A stretch of DNA of 32,171 nt from Firmicutes bacterium UBA5493 (GCA_002424045.1 DIPH01000028.1:1-32171); one strand, 5' to 3'; positions 9,328 through 16,402 are shown, numbered from the stretch's first letter. The notes: generated by a model not told the origin, from the letters alone. A program made the numbers and translations.

Positions 9328-9429
9328 TACTTACACCTCCTTTCTGTTATTTACATTTGCTGTACATTTTGGAAACCAAATTATCAACACTATACGTCTA
9401 ACGAGAATGATTAGTCTCTTTCAATTTTG
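9328..9429 (-). promoter_or_regulatory. Upstream region of the cas operon
   Basis: These about 100 bp lie between the cas3 start and the divergent crRNA-like gene. Minus-strand hexamers TATAGT (9389-9394) and GATAAT (9380-9385) could serve as -10 boxes, but neither has a good -35 box at 16-18 nt. That fits a weak or regulated promoter. The only similarity to the crRNA-like spacer is at 9356-9365 (GTACAGCAAA on the minus strand, 9 of 10 matches to spacer positions 10-19), inside the probable 5' UTR. Confidence 0.35.
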
Positions 9430-9438
9430 TGCTAAAAT
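9430..9438 (+). promoter_or_regulatory. Extended -10 promoter of the crRNA-like RNA
   Basis: The sequence reads TGC followed by TAAAAT, an extended -10 element. A poor -35 (TGATTA-like, about 19 nt upstream) is all that is available. The expected transcription start, 4-8 nt further on, falls at the first bases of the degenerate repeat (9442-9446), so the RNA would have almost no extra 5' leader. Confidence 0.6.
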
Positions 9439-9441
9439 GAA

Positions 9442-9542
9442 GTCGTCGCAATCAATTGCGCGGATTGAAACTTTTTTGAAGTGCAGCAAAACAAAGCGTG
9501 AACGAAATGTCGCTCTCACATCAGTTGTGGAGGCGACTTTTT
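9442..9542 (+). ncRNA. crRNA-like small RNA (candidate CreR/CreA-type, mini-CRISPR)
   Basis: Three parts follow each other. (1) 9442-9471 is a degenerate repeat: GTCGTCGC, a 5-bp stem (CGCAA/TTGCG), then CGGATTGAAAC. This keeps 10 of 11 handle bases and 13 of 14 bases of the repeat 3' end. (2) 9472-9508 is a 37-nt spacer-like segment starting TTTTTTGAAGTGC. (3) 9509-9537 starts GTCGCTCTC, matching 8 of the first 9 repeat bases, then folds as a long hairpin followed by TTTTT. The transcript should be processed by Cas5c at the first repeat. It lies head-to-head with the cas operon, where CreR and CreA RNAs are known in other type I systems. Function here is inferred; no clean PAM-flanked target was found nearby. 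Confidence 0.75.
9509..9542 (+). terminator. Rho-independent terminator doubling as second half-repeat
   Basis: Arms 9509-9520 and 9526-9537 pair over 12 positions (one mismatch and two G-U) around a 5-nt loop, and TTTTT follows at 9538-9542. The left arm has the sequence of the repeat 5' end, so one element may supply both the 3' boundary of the crRNA-like RNA and its termination. Confidence 0.8.
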
Positions 9543-9721
9543 GCTAGCCCACAACGTCCCCAAGTCCTGCTTCAGTTCCAGTCTCGTTCAGGTCGCCTCT
9601 TCCAAGCAGGCCTGAACATTAATATTGGAATTAGGCAAATAACTTGAAATACCTCTTAGAATATAGACTTTTCCGAATAAAACGACGCCCCTTGTCTAGC
9701 ACCAAGTCTGGCAGGACATAC
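9543..9721. other. Intergenic stretch with one long-loop inverted repeat
   Basis: No gene or RNA is recognised. GTTCAGG at 9586-9592 and CCTGAAC at 9611-9617 form a perfect 7-bp inverted repeat with an 18-nt loop. It has no T-run, so it is not an obvious terminator; it could be an operator or chance. Confidence 0.3.
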
Positions 9722-9751
9722 AAAAAAACCCTAGTCAGCTACTGGAGGGTT
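9722..9751 (-). terminator. Rho-independent terminator reading on the minus strand
   Basis: AACCCT (9727-9732) pairs with AGGGTT (9746-9751). In minus-strand sense the stem is followed by a run of seven Ts (9722-9728). It ends whatever transcript comes from the 9735-10622 stretch and insulates the cas locus from it. It overlaps the end of the small ORF at 9735. Confidence 0.7.
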
Positions 9752-9980
9752 CTACTGAGTGGGAAACCGCATCATTCCACTTTCGTTTGTCTAAGTACTG
9801 CACACTGTAGATTGGCCTTGCTTCTCCCTTGAAACCGTCACTCTGGTTCCCCATATTGATCACACTCTCCCTGGCTGCGTTGTGCAGTTCCTCAATGAGG
9901 TACGCCGCTCGAATCCGTAATAAGGAGACAAACGGTTGAGTTCTAGACGGATTGCCAAGTTCAGCGCCATGCGAGAGCAC
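9735..9980 (-). CDS. Small unrecognised ORF, possibly a truncated remnant
   Basis: From a GTG at 9980 the frame encodes 81 residues including a plausible helix (RIRAAYLIEELHNAARESV), then a polar tail ending SSS. I do not recognise it. The frame stays open upstream to the stop at 10074-10076 (about 31 more codons, also protein-like: RLSQKAGEDIIYVVHRFSYV), but that part has no ATG, GTG or TTG. No Shine-Dalgarno precedes the GTG. This suggests a gene that lost its 5' end, overlapping the end of the neighbouring pseudogene. It is equally possible that the frame is fortuitous. Confidence 0.35.
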   Translation of the reverse strand: MLSHGAELGNPSRTQPFVSLLRIRAAYLIEELHNAARESVINMGNQSDGFKGEARPIYSVQYLDKRKWNDAVSHSVEPSSS

Positions 9981-10036
9981 ATAAGAAAACCGGTGAACGA
10001 CATATATGATATCTTCACCGGCCTTCTGCGATAGTC

Positions 10037-10622
10037 TTAATAGGGAAAACTGGTCATATAATTTCTCTGTATTCTATACTTCCCGATCCGGCGTACACCA
10101 ACATTCGAAGGCGTTTCTTCCGGTTGTGCTTTCGCACCTATGGGGCTCCAAGGAAGCTTTCCATTGTATAGATCCTCGTCACCAAGATAGGCAACCATTG
10201 TCGCCACCACAGCCCCGTACACGGTGTGGACAACAAACTCGCTAAGGACTGTCTTTGGCTGCGGATGCTGTACCTCGGTAGCCCCCATGGTTCCGAGAAT
10301 TCCGTAGAGAGCAGTCCATGCCGTTGCTCCACAAATCAGGGCGCCTTTCAAGGGGGCCTTCTCTTTCCCAGTAAGAGACAAGATGTAGACAGACGCCACG
10401 CCAAGCATCGCACTAATAGTGCTGTCGGCTATCCAACCCACTAATCTACCTCTTGGAGTAGTGATTTTGTAACGCCGAAACCCACATACCCGCAGCCCGT
10501 GACGGTCCACCATACTCAGAAAAGCCACTCCTGGTAATTAGTTCGCTAAGAGCGTTCTTAACCAAGCCTCCACCAAGTCCGCAGAGCACGCCAAGTAACA
10601 CCTTATCCTGGATCTTCCCCAT
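10037..10622 (-). pseudogene. Multi-pass membrane protein of unknown function, split by a frameshift
   Basis: Two overlapping frames make one protein. The first starts at ATG 10622 (AGGTGG 4 nt upstream) and reads MGKIQDKVLLGVLCGLGGGL to AAGMWVS. The sense then continues in another frame as RRYKITTPRGRLVGWIADST through three hydrophobic segments to 10037. The switch is at about 10475-10480 and needs a loss or gain of one or two bases. The joined form, about 190 residues, resembles a membrane protein common in Firmicutes that I cannot name. It may be a true pseudogene or a sequencing error. It is followed by the remnant ORF at 9735 and a terminator. Confidence 0.65.
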
Positions 10623-10660
10623 TTTACCACCTATGTCTACGATTCCCGTTTTGCAGTGCA

Positions 10661-10844
10661 CTTATCCAGTACCGACGCGACCAGAAGACAATAATGGGGT
10701 TGGCCTCCACACAACTCGCATCTGACCCTCATCGGACAGTTACAGAGAAAAGAAGACCACGACGTCAAAAGACTACCATAGACAAGATCCAAGACAAAGC
10801 CAAATATCCAGAAAAACCTCCGTGCCGTGAACTAACCTAACCAA
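10661..10844. other. Intergenic stretch without visible features
   Basis: About 180 bp separate the frameshifted membrane gene from the DUF5658-like gene. I see no ORF with a ribosome binding site, no T-run hairpin and no repeat. Confidence 0.4.
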
Positions 10845-11159
10845 TTAGGCGTAAAAGACTCCCCACGTATAAATCATCAAGAGAGCATATAATCCGCAGG
10901 CGAAGCGAACCCAGCCGATATATTTCGGCACAAGAGACTTCCGGACAAACCATAAGAACAAAAGACCAGCAGGAATAAGAACGAGTTTGTAGAGAGCAAA
11001 ATAAGGGGTTCCAACCAAGCCACTCATAAAAGGGTTCCACTCACTATGATCCCCAAATACCACGAGATCCTGTGTGGCGAAAAAGTCTATCATGTTGAAT
11101 AGTCCTATGAGAATCAAAAGCCAGGACAGGTGGAAATACTGCATTCGCCGCTTCAACAA
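10845..11159 (-). CDS. DUF5658-like small membrane protein
   Basis: A 104-residue protein with three predicted membrane segments (about 12-32, 54-72 and 83-101). The first is followed by the pattern NMIDFFATQDLVVFGDHSEWNPFM, which fits the N-x-x-D...T...G...E-x-N-P layout of DUF5658 proteins. Function is unknown in that family. The start is probably TTG at 11159, with GGGAG about 9 nt upstream; an in-frame ATG at 11144 has no ribosome binding site. A short hairpin-like CCTAA/TTAGG lies at its end, without a T-run. It appears to be a single-gene unit. Confidence 0.6.
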   Translation of the reverse strand: MLKRRMQYFHLSWLLILIGLFNMIDFFATQDLVVFGDHSEWNPFMSGLVGTPYFALYKLVLIPAGLLFLWFVRKSLVPKYIGWVRFACGLYALLMIYTWGVFYA

Positions 11160-11302
11160 TGGAACTCACTCCCAGGGCCGTTTACCCTAGGTTATCCATT
11201 ATTATGCTGAAATATGACACTCATCCAAACCTGGCTCCAGGCTTGAGCCACAATTGCATCTAGGTGCTCAGGAATGTCTTCCAGATCAATGAGCTGTAGA
11301 CT

Positions 11303-11327
11303 AAAAAACGGAGGGGCGCACCCTCCA
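11303..11327 (-). terminator. Rho-independent terminator after the AlbA_2 gene
   Basis: On the minus strand GGAGGGT and GCCCCTCC form a GC-rich stem just after the TAA at 11330-11332, followed by GTTTTTT. This is a strong intrinsic terminator, so the AlbA_2 gene is transcriptionally closed off from the DUF5658-like gene. Confidence 0.88.
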
Positions 11328-11329
11328 GA

Positions 11330-12490
11330 TTATGGACGGTAAAAAATAACATGAAACTGTTCTTCTTTCTCCAAGTTGTGAAACTCCACTTTGATTCCAG
11401 ACTCCTCACACTCGCGCTGAATACGCTGGATACCTGTTCCTATACCGCGATAGGGTATGCCTTCAAAATCTCTTAAGAGCGAGACAATGATGGGATTACG
11501 CTCGATGTGGATTCCATATTGTATTGACTCTACAGTCAATGTATTGGGAAGCTTACCTGGACTTCGTATTTCTACCCTATCATCGAACATGAATATCCTA
11601 ATGTTGCTGGCAATATAGTAATTGCGATGTACAAGGGCGTTCATGACCGCTTCCTCTAGAGCAACCCTTGGAATCTCCAGAATGCCAATGGAGTTGAAGT
11701 CCTGATCTTTCTGCAACATGCGAAGATTGTTGGTTAGAAAAGCTATTGATGCTTTGAACATCTGCGGTATTGTGCCTTCAATATCTCTGCTATCTTTATA
11801 TTCGCTGCCAGCTGGATCACTCCCGACATACGAAACCGCCTTCACAACGTAGCTTGGCCGTTTGTACTGGGGCTTTTTACCAAGGAGCAAGAGTCCAGCC
11901 AGTGTACACTTGCCGTTCACCATGAGTTTCATGTTCTCCAACAAGGTCTCAACAGGAGTACTTGATTCATCAAAGGACTCCTTGATTCGGCGCTCATAGA
12001 GCTCGCGAAATTCCCTCAAGTCAAGATCGGCTAAACTCGTCCCATCAACTGCCCCTTCGTCAGCAAAAAGATTAGCCGATTCCTGTAAAAGTCTCTGAAT
12101 CTCTTCTCGACTTGCCCTACGCTTATCAGCTCCTACTTTGACCCAGACATCGCGTCCATTGGCCATGTAGAACTTATTAGCCCCTCGAGGGACTTCAATA
12201 ACGACGACCAATTTGTCACCAGACATGACATTTTTCGTCGTAACACTGATAGGGGGGTCGATTTTCTGGGAACAAGCACTAGAAATATCTTGATTCAGCT
12301 TCTGTAGTTGTTGTTGATCTAATCCGACAATATCACCATGATCACTTACACCTACAAGAATCTTTCCGCCCTCAGAATTAGAAAATGCGCAAAGCTCGGC
12401 TGCGAGTTGATCAACGCTATCAAATCTTACCTTGAGCTGCAAGAACGAATCCTCACCGCGTTCAATAAGTTCATGCAGATTTTTCACCAT
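11330..12490 (-). CDS. AlbA_2 (Schlafen-like) domain ATP-binding regulator
   Basis: A 386-residue protein. The N-terminal AlbA_2 domain (about residues 10-135) shows the FDSVDQLAAELCAFSNSEGGKILVGVSDHG pattern of this family (broken here as FSNSEGG and VGVSDHG). The C-terminal GHKL-like ATPase domain has EEAVMNALVHRNY, then DDRVEIRSPGKLPN and YRGIGTGI. Such proteins are annotated as transcriptional regulators, though few are characterised, and some occur in defence neighbourhoods. The ATG at 12490 has AGGAGG 9 nt upstream; a longer frame to 12547 lacks one. No helix-turn-helix was identified. It stands alone with its own terminator, next to the decaying region. Confidence 0.85.
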   Translation of the reverse strand: MVKNLHELIERGEDSFLQLKVRFDSVDQLAAELCAFSNSEGGKILVGVSDHGDIVGLDQQQLQKLNQDISSACSQKIDPPISVTTKNVMSGDKLVVVIEVPRGANKFYMANGRDVWVKVGADKRRASREEIQRLLQESANLFADEGAVDGTSLADLDLREFRELYERRIKESFDESSTPVETLLENMKLMVNGKCTLAGLLLLGKKPQYKRPSYVVKAVSYVGSDPAGSEYKDSRDIEGTIPQMFKASIAFLTNNLRMLQKDQDFNSIGILEIPRVALEEAVMNALVHRNYYIASNIRIFMFDDRVEIRSPGKLPNTLTVESIQYGIHIERNPIIVSLLRDFEGIPYRGIGTGIQRIQRECEESGIKVEFHNLEKEEQFHVIFYRP

Positions 12491-12549
12491 ATCAACAACC
12501 CTCCTGGCCGAATAAACTGAGCCCGACCAATAATCTGCCACTACCAATA

Positions 12550-12846
12550 TATTCTGTACACCAATGGCTTCTCCTTCAGTGAACTAGATAGAGTCTGGTT
12601 GTATCTTCCCCCTCGCGAGCGCCTCTCGAGCGCCTCTAAGCAAATCAAGAGATCGTCGTGTTTGACAAAGAAAAGAGTGATGCAGCATTCTAGTGATTCT
12701 CAATCCAGCTACCATAAGCACACATGTACTGGATCATCACTCGTTAATGAATCTTCCTTGATGCTGTGCACAAGTATTCGGGCGGTTTCGTTCGCATTTT
12801 TGCACCAATTGTAGCCTTAAGATAATCGTTGAACGATGATACTGAC
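12550..12846. other. Non-coding or fully decayed stretch
   Basis: About 300 bp upstream of the AlbA_2 gene show no gene with a plausible start. An 11-bp perfect tandem repeat lies at 12616-12637. The minus-strand frame running into 12744 looks like out-of-frame remains of the neighbouring pseudogene. The AlbA_2 promoter should be here but I cannot place it. Confidence 0.4.
12616..12637. repeat. 11-bp tandem direct repeat (CGAGCGCCTCT x2)
   Basis: Two identical copies lie side by side at 12616-12626 and 12627-12637. The repeat is short and probably arose by slippage. Confidence 0.8.
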
Positions 12847-13213
12847 TCAATCAAAGACAACTGTGTCTTCAGCCATGAACTTTCCTTCCACGATTCCTCG
12901 CGATGAGAGGCGCACATACTCGGCATCGACTTTTACAAGCTTATGGACAGCGATCCATGAAAAGAGGGCTCCAATTCTAATTCATCCATGGTTCCGTAGT
13001 TACCAACCTGGTTCATCAAGGTAGTTTATCGGGCCCATCCAGTCCTGAATGCGCTAAGTAGTGCTTGAAGATGGAGCCCCTGTCTGTACACTTGAGTTGT
13101 CTCAATTGTGTTGAACGGAATCAGGGCTAGGCCGAAGAGCATGAGCACTACAACATCCATAAGCAGTACAACCATTGCTCGTCTCGCATGATAACCCTCG
13201 TTGCCTTCAACAT
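12847..13213 (-). pseudogene. Decayed PilX-like minor pilin (third copy)
   Basis: Pieces of a PilX-type protein occur in consecutive minus-strand frames. MLKATRVIMRDEQ starts at 13213. A change of frame leads to MVVLLMDVVVLMLFGLALIP and then IETTQVYRQGLHLQA, a PilX N-terminal helix. Another shift gives HYLAHSGLDGPDKL, matching AHYLARTGLEVGLK of the intact copy at 17383. Then come MNQVGNYGTMDELELEPSF, GSLSISL, a stop, and VDAEYVRLSSRGIVEGKF ending at 12847. At least three frame breaks rule out function. It directly follows the second pilX-pilV-pilW set, so it is probably the start of a third set. Confidence 0.72.
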
Positions 13214-13252
13214 GGTCTTTCCCCCTACGTCATCAATTACTGTAGCTAAATG

Positions 13253-14137
13253 TTACAGTTCCATCAAAAGCCTACTCCTCCTCCGCCCCCAGCCAACACT
13301 TAGTAGAGCAGTAGCAAAGGTGGTCACAAACAATAGATGGAACGTATCCTGCCAACGCAGGTATGAAGCTAGGTTTCGCATGAAAGCCCTGACGATGCCT
13401 TGCACTAAAGGTACTTCCTCCAGAGCATCTGATAAACTAGGCGAAACATTATAGTACCAACGTATTAGGATACGACCAACTTCTGTTGTCTGTAACTGAT
13501 CATCTCTAAAACTTCTGAATACATCTAGGTCTGGATCCTGATCATCAAAGAAAACGGAAGATATGAGGCAGCGCCGACGTACAACCTCTGCATCTGCCCT
13601 CTCTTTTTGAGAGATTGATTTTGTGAAGTAAATCGTATCACTAGGCCCTGTGCCCATGAAAGTCTGTCCCGGACGAATATTCAACACTTGAATCTCTGAC
13701 TGCAAGCTATAAGGAGCCTTTTCATCGCGAGATGAGAGCTCAATTCCAAGGATATTGCGATCTACATCAATTGTTCCAAAAGATAACTCGTAATCTGCTA
13801 CTCCTCGGTTCATGGAAGTTAGAATTTGGTTTCCCCGAGAAGTGCGAAGCTCAACTAAACCACTTTCATTGACGAGAAGACGGTGCAGGTTTTCATCTGA
13901 TGCATCGTTTGGCTCTTGAAAGTTTATCGTATGTGCCAATTGCAGCTCATTCGTGATTCTTTGCATGGCCAAATGGATGTCGGCCTGAACATCAGCACTG
14001 ACTGTTCCAGAGACAAAAGACCGATCCGCGAAGAAATACAGGCTAAAGCCCCCCGCGATAACCAGTCCAACCAAGGCTAAAGTCACCATGAGTTCAATCA
14101 GCGTAAAACCAGCGGTTCCCGTATCCTTGTATCTCAC
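13253..14137 (-). CDS. PilW-like prepilin with a CFI-box-like C-terminal domain
   Basis: A 294-residue protein from GTG at 14137 (GGGGAG 6 nt upstream), one base after the stop of the preceding pilV-like gene. The type III signal is MRYKDTGTAG/FTLIELM with the +5 Glu, followed by the pilin N-terminal helix. After a pilin-like globular part, residues about 190-262 (from CLISSVFFD through VFRSFRDDQL, GRILIRWYYNVSPSL to VQGIVRAFMR) match the layout of the CFI-box C-terminal domain, although the box itself (CFIATAAYG in typical members) has diverged. A final hydrophobic stretch and RRR cluster follow. It is the last intact gene of the T4P cluster. A minor pilin role is inferred. Confidence 0.8.
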   Translation of the reverse strand: MRYKDTGTAGFTLIELMVTLALVGLVIAGGFSLYFFADRSFVSGTVSADVQADIHLAMQRITNELQLAHTINFQEPNDASDENLHRLLVNESGLVELRTSRGNQILTSMNRGVADYELSFGTIDVDRNILGIELSSRDEKAPYSLQSEIQVLNIRPGQTFMGTGPSDTIYFTKSISQKERADAEVVRRRCLISSVFFDDQDPDLDVFRSFRDDQLQTTEVGRILIRWYYNVSPSLSDALEEVPLVQGIVRAFMRNLASYLRWQDTFHLLFVTTFATALLSVGWGRRRSRLLMEL

Positions 14138-14138
14138 G

Positions 14139-14483
14139 TTAATCTCCCCTACCCTTCGGTAAAAAGGATACAAAATCTCCAACTCGCACAACTAGACCTT
14201 CGATACCGGTGTTACTACCTCCACTCCAAACTCTAAGATTCGGCATCTGCTTATGAGTGGAAACTTCCGGAGACGTTTTCGCATAGGATTCTGATGCTAA
14301 GCTTTTTTCCATTTCACTTCGTAACGTATACAGCTCTTGCATACGTGTTCCAGCCCATTGGATACGCTGTACACTTGAGACAATGAGAGGAGCAAAAGCA
14401 ACAGTAAGCATTGTAATAATAGCAATAGCCACAACAACCTCTAACAACGTGAAACCACTTTCCGAATCGGTTACTCCTTTCAC
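14139..14483 (-). CDS. PilV-like type IV prepilin (second set)
   Basis: A 114-residue prepilin starting at GTG 14483 with AGGTGG about 7 nt upstream. The signal is MKGVTDSESG/FTLLEVVVAIAII, with Gly at the cleavage site and Glu at +5. The rest is a short pilin head of alpha-beta type. Minor pilins of this type prime pilus assembly and can sit at the tip. It lies 12 nt after the pilX-like gene and is coupled to the pilW-like gene (1-nt gap). It has the same position in its cassette as the gene at 17040. Confidence 0.85.
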   Translation of the reverse strand: MKGVTDSESGFTLLEVVVAIAIITMLTVAFAPLIVSSVQRIQWAGTRMQELYTLRSEMEKSLASESYAKTSPEVSTHKQMPNLRVWSGGSNTGIEGLVVRVGDFVSFLPKGRGD

Positions 14484-14495
14484 TTCTTCACCACC

Positions 14496-15605
14496 TTATT
14501 CCCAAACAAATGTACCCGTACCTTTGAACGGATTGCTACGGCTTTCTGAATCAGGTATCGGAATCAGAGAATCTGCTGCAAGATTCGACAGATCTGTATC
14601 ATCCTTGAAGTAAAATGCTCCCTTTGCAAGGTTCTTTGATGTGTTCTTGACCTTCAGAACTTCCAGCACTTTTTTTGAAATACCACCCAAGAATCCCCAA
14701 GAATAATTCTGTTTGCTTACTGTGCCATGGTCGAAATACACTGTACCGTATTTTGCAGTAGGATCTTCTGCCCCTATCTCGAATCCCAATATCCCCATCC
14801 CATCGGGAACCTTCAATATTACGGAATATATTCTATCAGGATAAGTGATTATGAAAGGCTTAGAACTTGGGAGATTCGACACAATCACCTCATCGAAGAA
14901 GATGGTTTCAGCACAAACAACAACATTTACTCTTCCATTGCGGCCGCTACCGATGTTATGTCCCAAAATCATGGGACTCTCAAAAACTATTGCAGGTGCT
15001 TCAAACTGTACAGTGACGACCTCAGATTCACCCGGGAGAGTATTGTCAACGTGTAAGGGGTTGTTAGAAGCGCGGTTGTCAGTCCGCATAATCACAGGTT
15101 CTTCGGCAAACGCATTTGACATTTGAATTGTTCCATATCGTTCTGAATACCACGCAAGCGAAGGATCATGCCCAAAAAGATGTGGATATGTAGTCGCTGT
15201 GGCGGTTCGACTGACTCCATCAACTACGCTCGTAGCGACTATTTGTGTAAGCCCATCGCGCAGGGAATCCTGTGGATCATCTATTATTGAAACCACTACA
15301 TCTACATAACCGAGATAGTCGCTGGGCTCAGTTAATTGAAAGTGACCAGAATCGCGGTTATAGTAAATCCGCTCCATCACTCCAGCGGGCTTCTCTCCAA
15401 CAGATTCCTCTAGCCAAGCGGCCATTACAATCTCAGCCCCAGCCCGAGCCAAGAATAGAGCTTGAATATCTTGTTCTGTCCTTTCAACCCGCTTAAGTTC
15501 AGCCATACTATATTGCCACAGCGTACCCCCAAAAAGCGCGAGGACCACGATGAGCATCAGAGCGACACCTATAGCCATCATACCTTGTTCGTCTCTTAGT
15601 CCCAT
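14496..15605 (-). CDS. PilX-like minor pilin (second set)
   Basis: A 369-residue protein. The N-terminus MGLRDEQG/MMAIGVALMLIVVLALFGGTLW has a prepilin-like Gly and a hydrophobic helix but no +5 Glu, as is usual for PilX/GspK proteins. Then AELKRVERTEQDIQALFLARAGAEI matches the PilX N-domain. The region from about 160 onwards is beta-rich (EAPAIVFESPMILGHNIGSGRNG) and could be an adhesin-like head. ATG at 15605 has GGGGAGGGG about 6 nt upstream. It is separated from pilD by about 77 bp and begins the second pilX-pilV-pilW set. Confidence 0.82.
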   Translation of the reverse strand: MGLRDEQGMMAIGVALMLIVVLALFGGTLWQYSMAELKRVERTEQDIQALFLARAGAEIVMAAWLEESVGEKPAGVMERIYYNRDSGHFQLTEPSDYLGYVDVVVSIIDDPQDSLRDGLTQIVATSVVDGVSRTATATTYPHLFGHDPSLAWYSERYGTIQMSNAFAEEPVIMRTDNRASNNPLHVDNTLPGESEVVTVQFEAPAIVFESPMILGHNIGSGRNGRVNVVVCAETIFFDEVIVSNLPSSKPFIITYPDRIYSVILKVPDGMGILGFEIGAEDPTAKYGTVYFDHGTVSKQNYSWGFLGGISKKVLEVLKVKNTSKNLAKGAFYFKDDTDLSNLAADSLIPIPDSESRSNPFKGTGTFVWE

Positions 15606-15682
15606 TATGGTCCCCTCCCCTTGGTTCTCGACAAGATGCTCCTCGGTGTCACCGACTTTGGGTAATACAACATGGATTCCAG

Positions 15683-16402
15683 TTAAATTACAAAGTACAA
15701 AACCAGTGCAGCCACGGCCATACTTGGACCAAAGGGTATAGGAGTTCTTCGGTCCTGCTTTGTTATGTAAAGATACAAAATGCCTCCAATGCTGCCAAGG
15801 AGTGAAGCCCCAAAAAGTACGAAAAAGACTGCCTTCCAGCCCATAAACGCCCCAATCATGGCCATTAACTTCACATCACCCATTCCCATTCCGCCTCGGG
15901 AAATCAGGGCAATGAGTAACATCAGCACAAAACCAACTGCTGCTCCAAGCACACTAGACCAAAATGAAATTGTCAGGCCTAAGAGTGCCAAGAGCAGGCC
16001 TAGAGCTGTCCCCGGTAGGGTCAGAACATCAGGCAGTAATTTGTGTTCTAAGTCAATCAAGGCCAAGATAAGAAGTAGCGAGAAGAAAACCAGACCGATA
16101 ACGAGCTCCGATAGCAACGAGCTCTTCCAAGCGATCAAGGCGAAGCTCAAACCCGTTACAAACTCCACCAGTGGATAACGCCACGCAATTGCTCCTCCAC
16201 ACTCCTTACAGCGCCTCTTCTGCCAGAAAAAGCTAAGCACAGGGACTAATTCGCTGGCCCCTAGTCTGTGGCCACAATGGGGACAACTAGACCCCGGTTT
16301 GATTAAGGACAACTTGCGAGGCACGCGATAAATAACCACATTATAAAAGCTACCTAAGACTAGACCAAAGACAAATAGCCAAAACATAAGAAAAAACTCC
16401 AT
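15683..16402 (-). CDS. pilD: Prepilin leader peptidase / N-methyltransferase PilD
   Basis: A 239-residue A24 aspartic protease. It cuts prepilins after the conserved Gly and N-methylates the new N-terminus. Zinc-binding cysteines are C40/C43 (SCPHCG) and C65/C68 (RCKECGG) in the N-terminal methylase part. The two catalytic aspartates are D117 (LALIDLEHKLLPD) and D176 (GMGMGDVKLM). About eight membrane segments are expected. ATG at 16402 follows GGAAGAGG by about 7 nt. It sits between the two minor-pilin sets, consistent with those being its substrates. Confidence 0.95.
   Translation of the reverse strand: MEFFLMFWLFVFGLVLGSFYNVVIYRVPRKLSLIKPGSSCPHCGHRLGASELVPVLSFFWQKRRCKECGGAIAWRYPLVEFVTGLSFALIAWKSSLLSELVIGLVFFSLLLILALIDLEHKLLPDVLTLPGTALGLLLALLGLTISFWSSVLGAAVGFVLMLLIALISRGGMGMGDVKLMAMIGAFMGWKAVFFVLFGASLLGSIGGILYLYITKQDRRTPIPFGPSMAVAALVLYFVI

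Noticed and set aside
9445..9471. The repeat-like sequence upstream of cas3 as a chance match
   Set aside because: A 13 of 14 match to the repeat end, at the right distance from a second repeat-start match and with promoter and terminator, is too well organised for chance.
9990..10021. CCGGTGAA/TTCACCGG as a terminator for the membrane pseudogene
   Set aside because: The 16-nt loop is long, no T-run follows on either strand, and the sequence lies in an open frame; the true terminator is at 9722-9751.
12550..13250. Insertion sequence as the cause of the non-coding stretch
   Set aside because: No terminal inverted repeats, target duplications or transposase motifs were seen; the visible remains are pilin-like.
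14650..14672. TTTTTTGAA in a pilX-like gene as a target of the crRNA-like spacer
   Set aside because: Only the low-complexity start of the spacer matches; the preceding bases are not a TTC PAM and the next positions differ.
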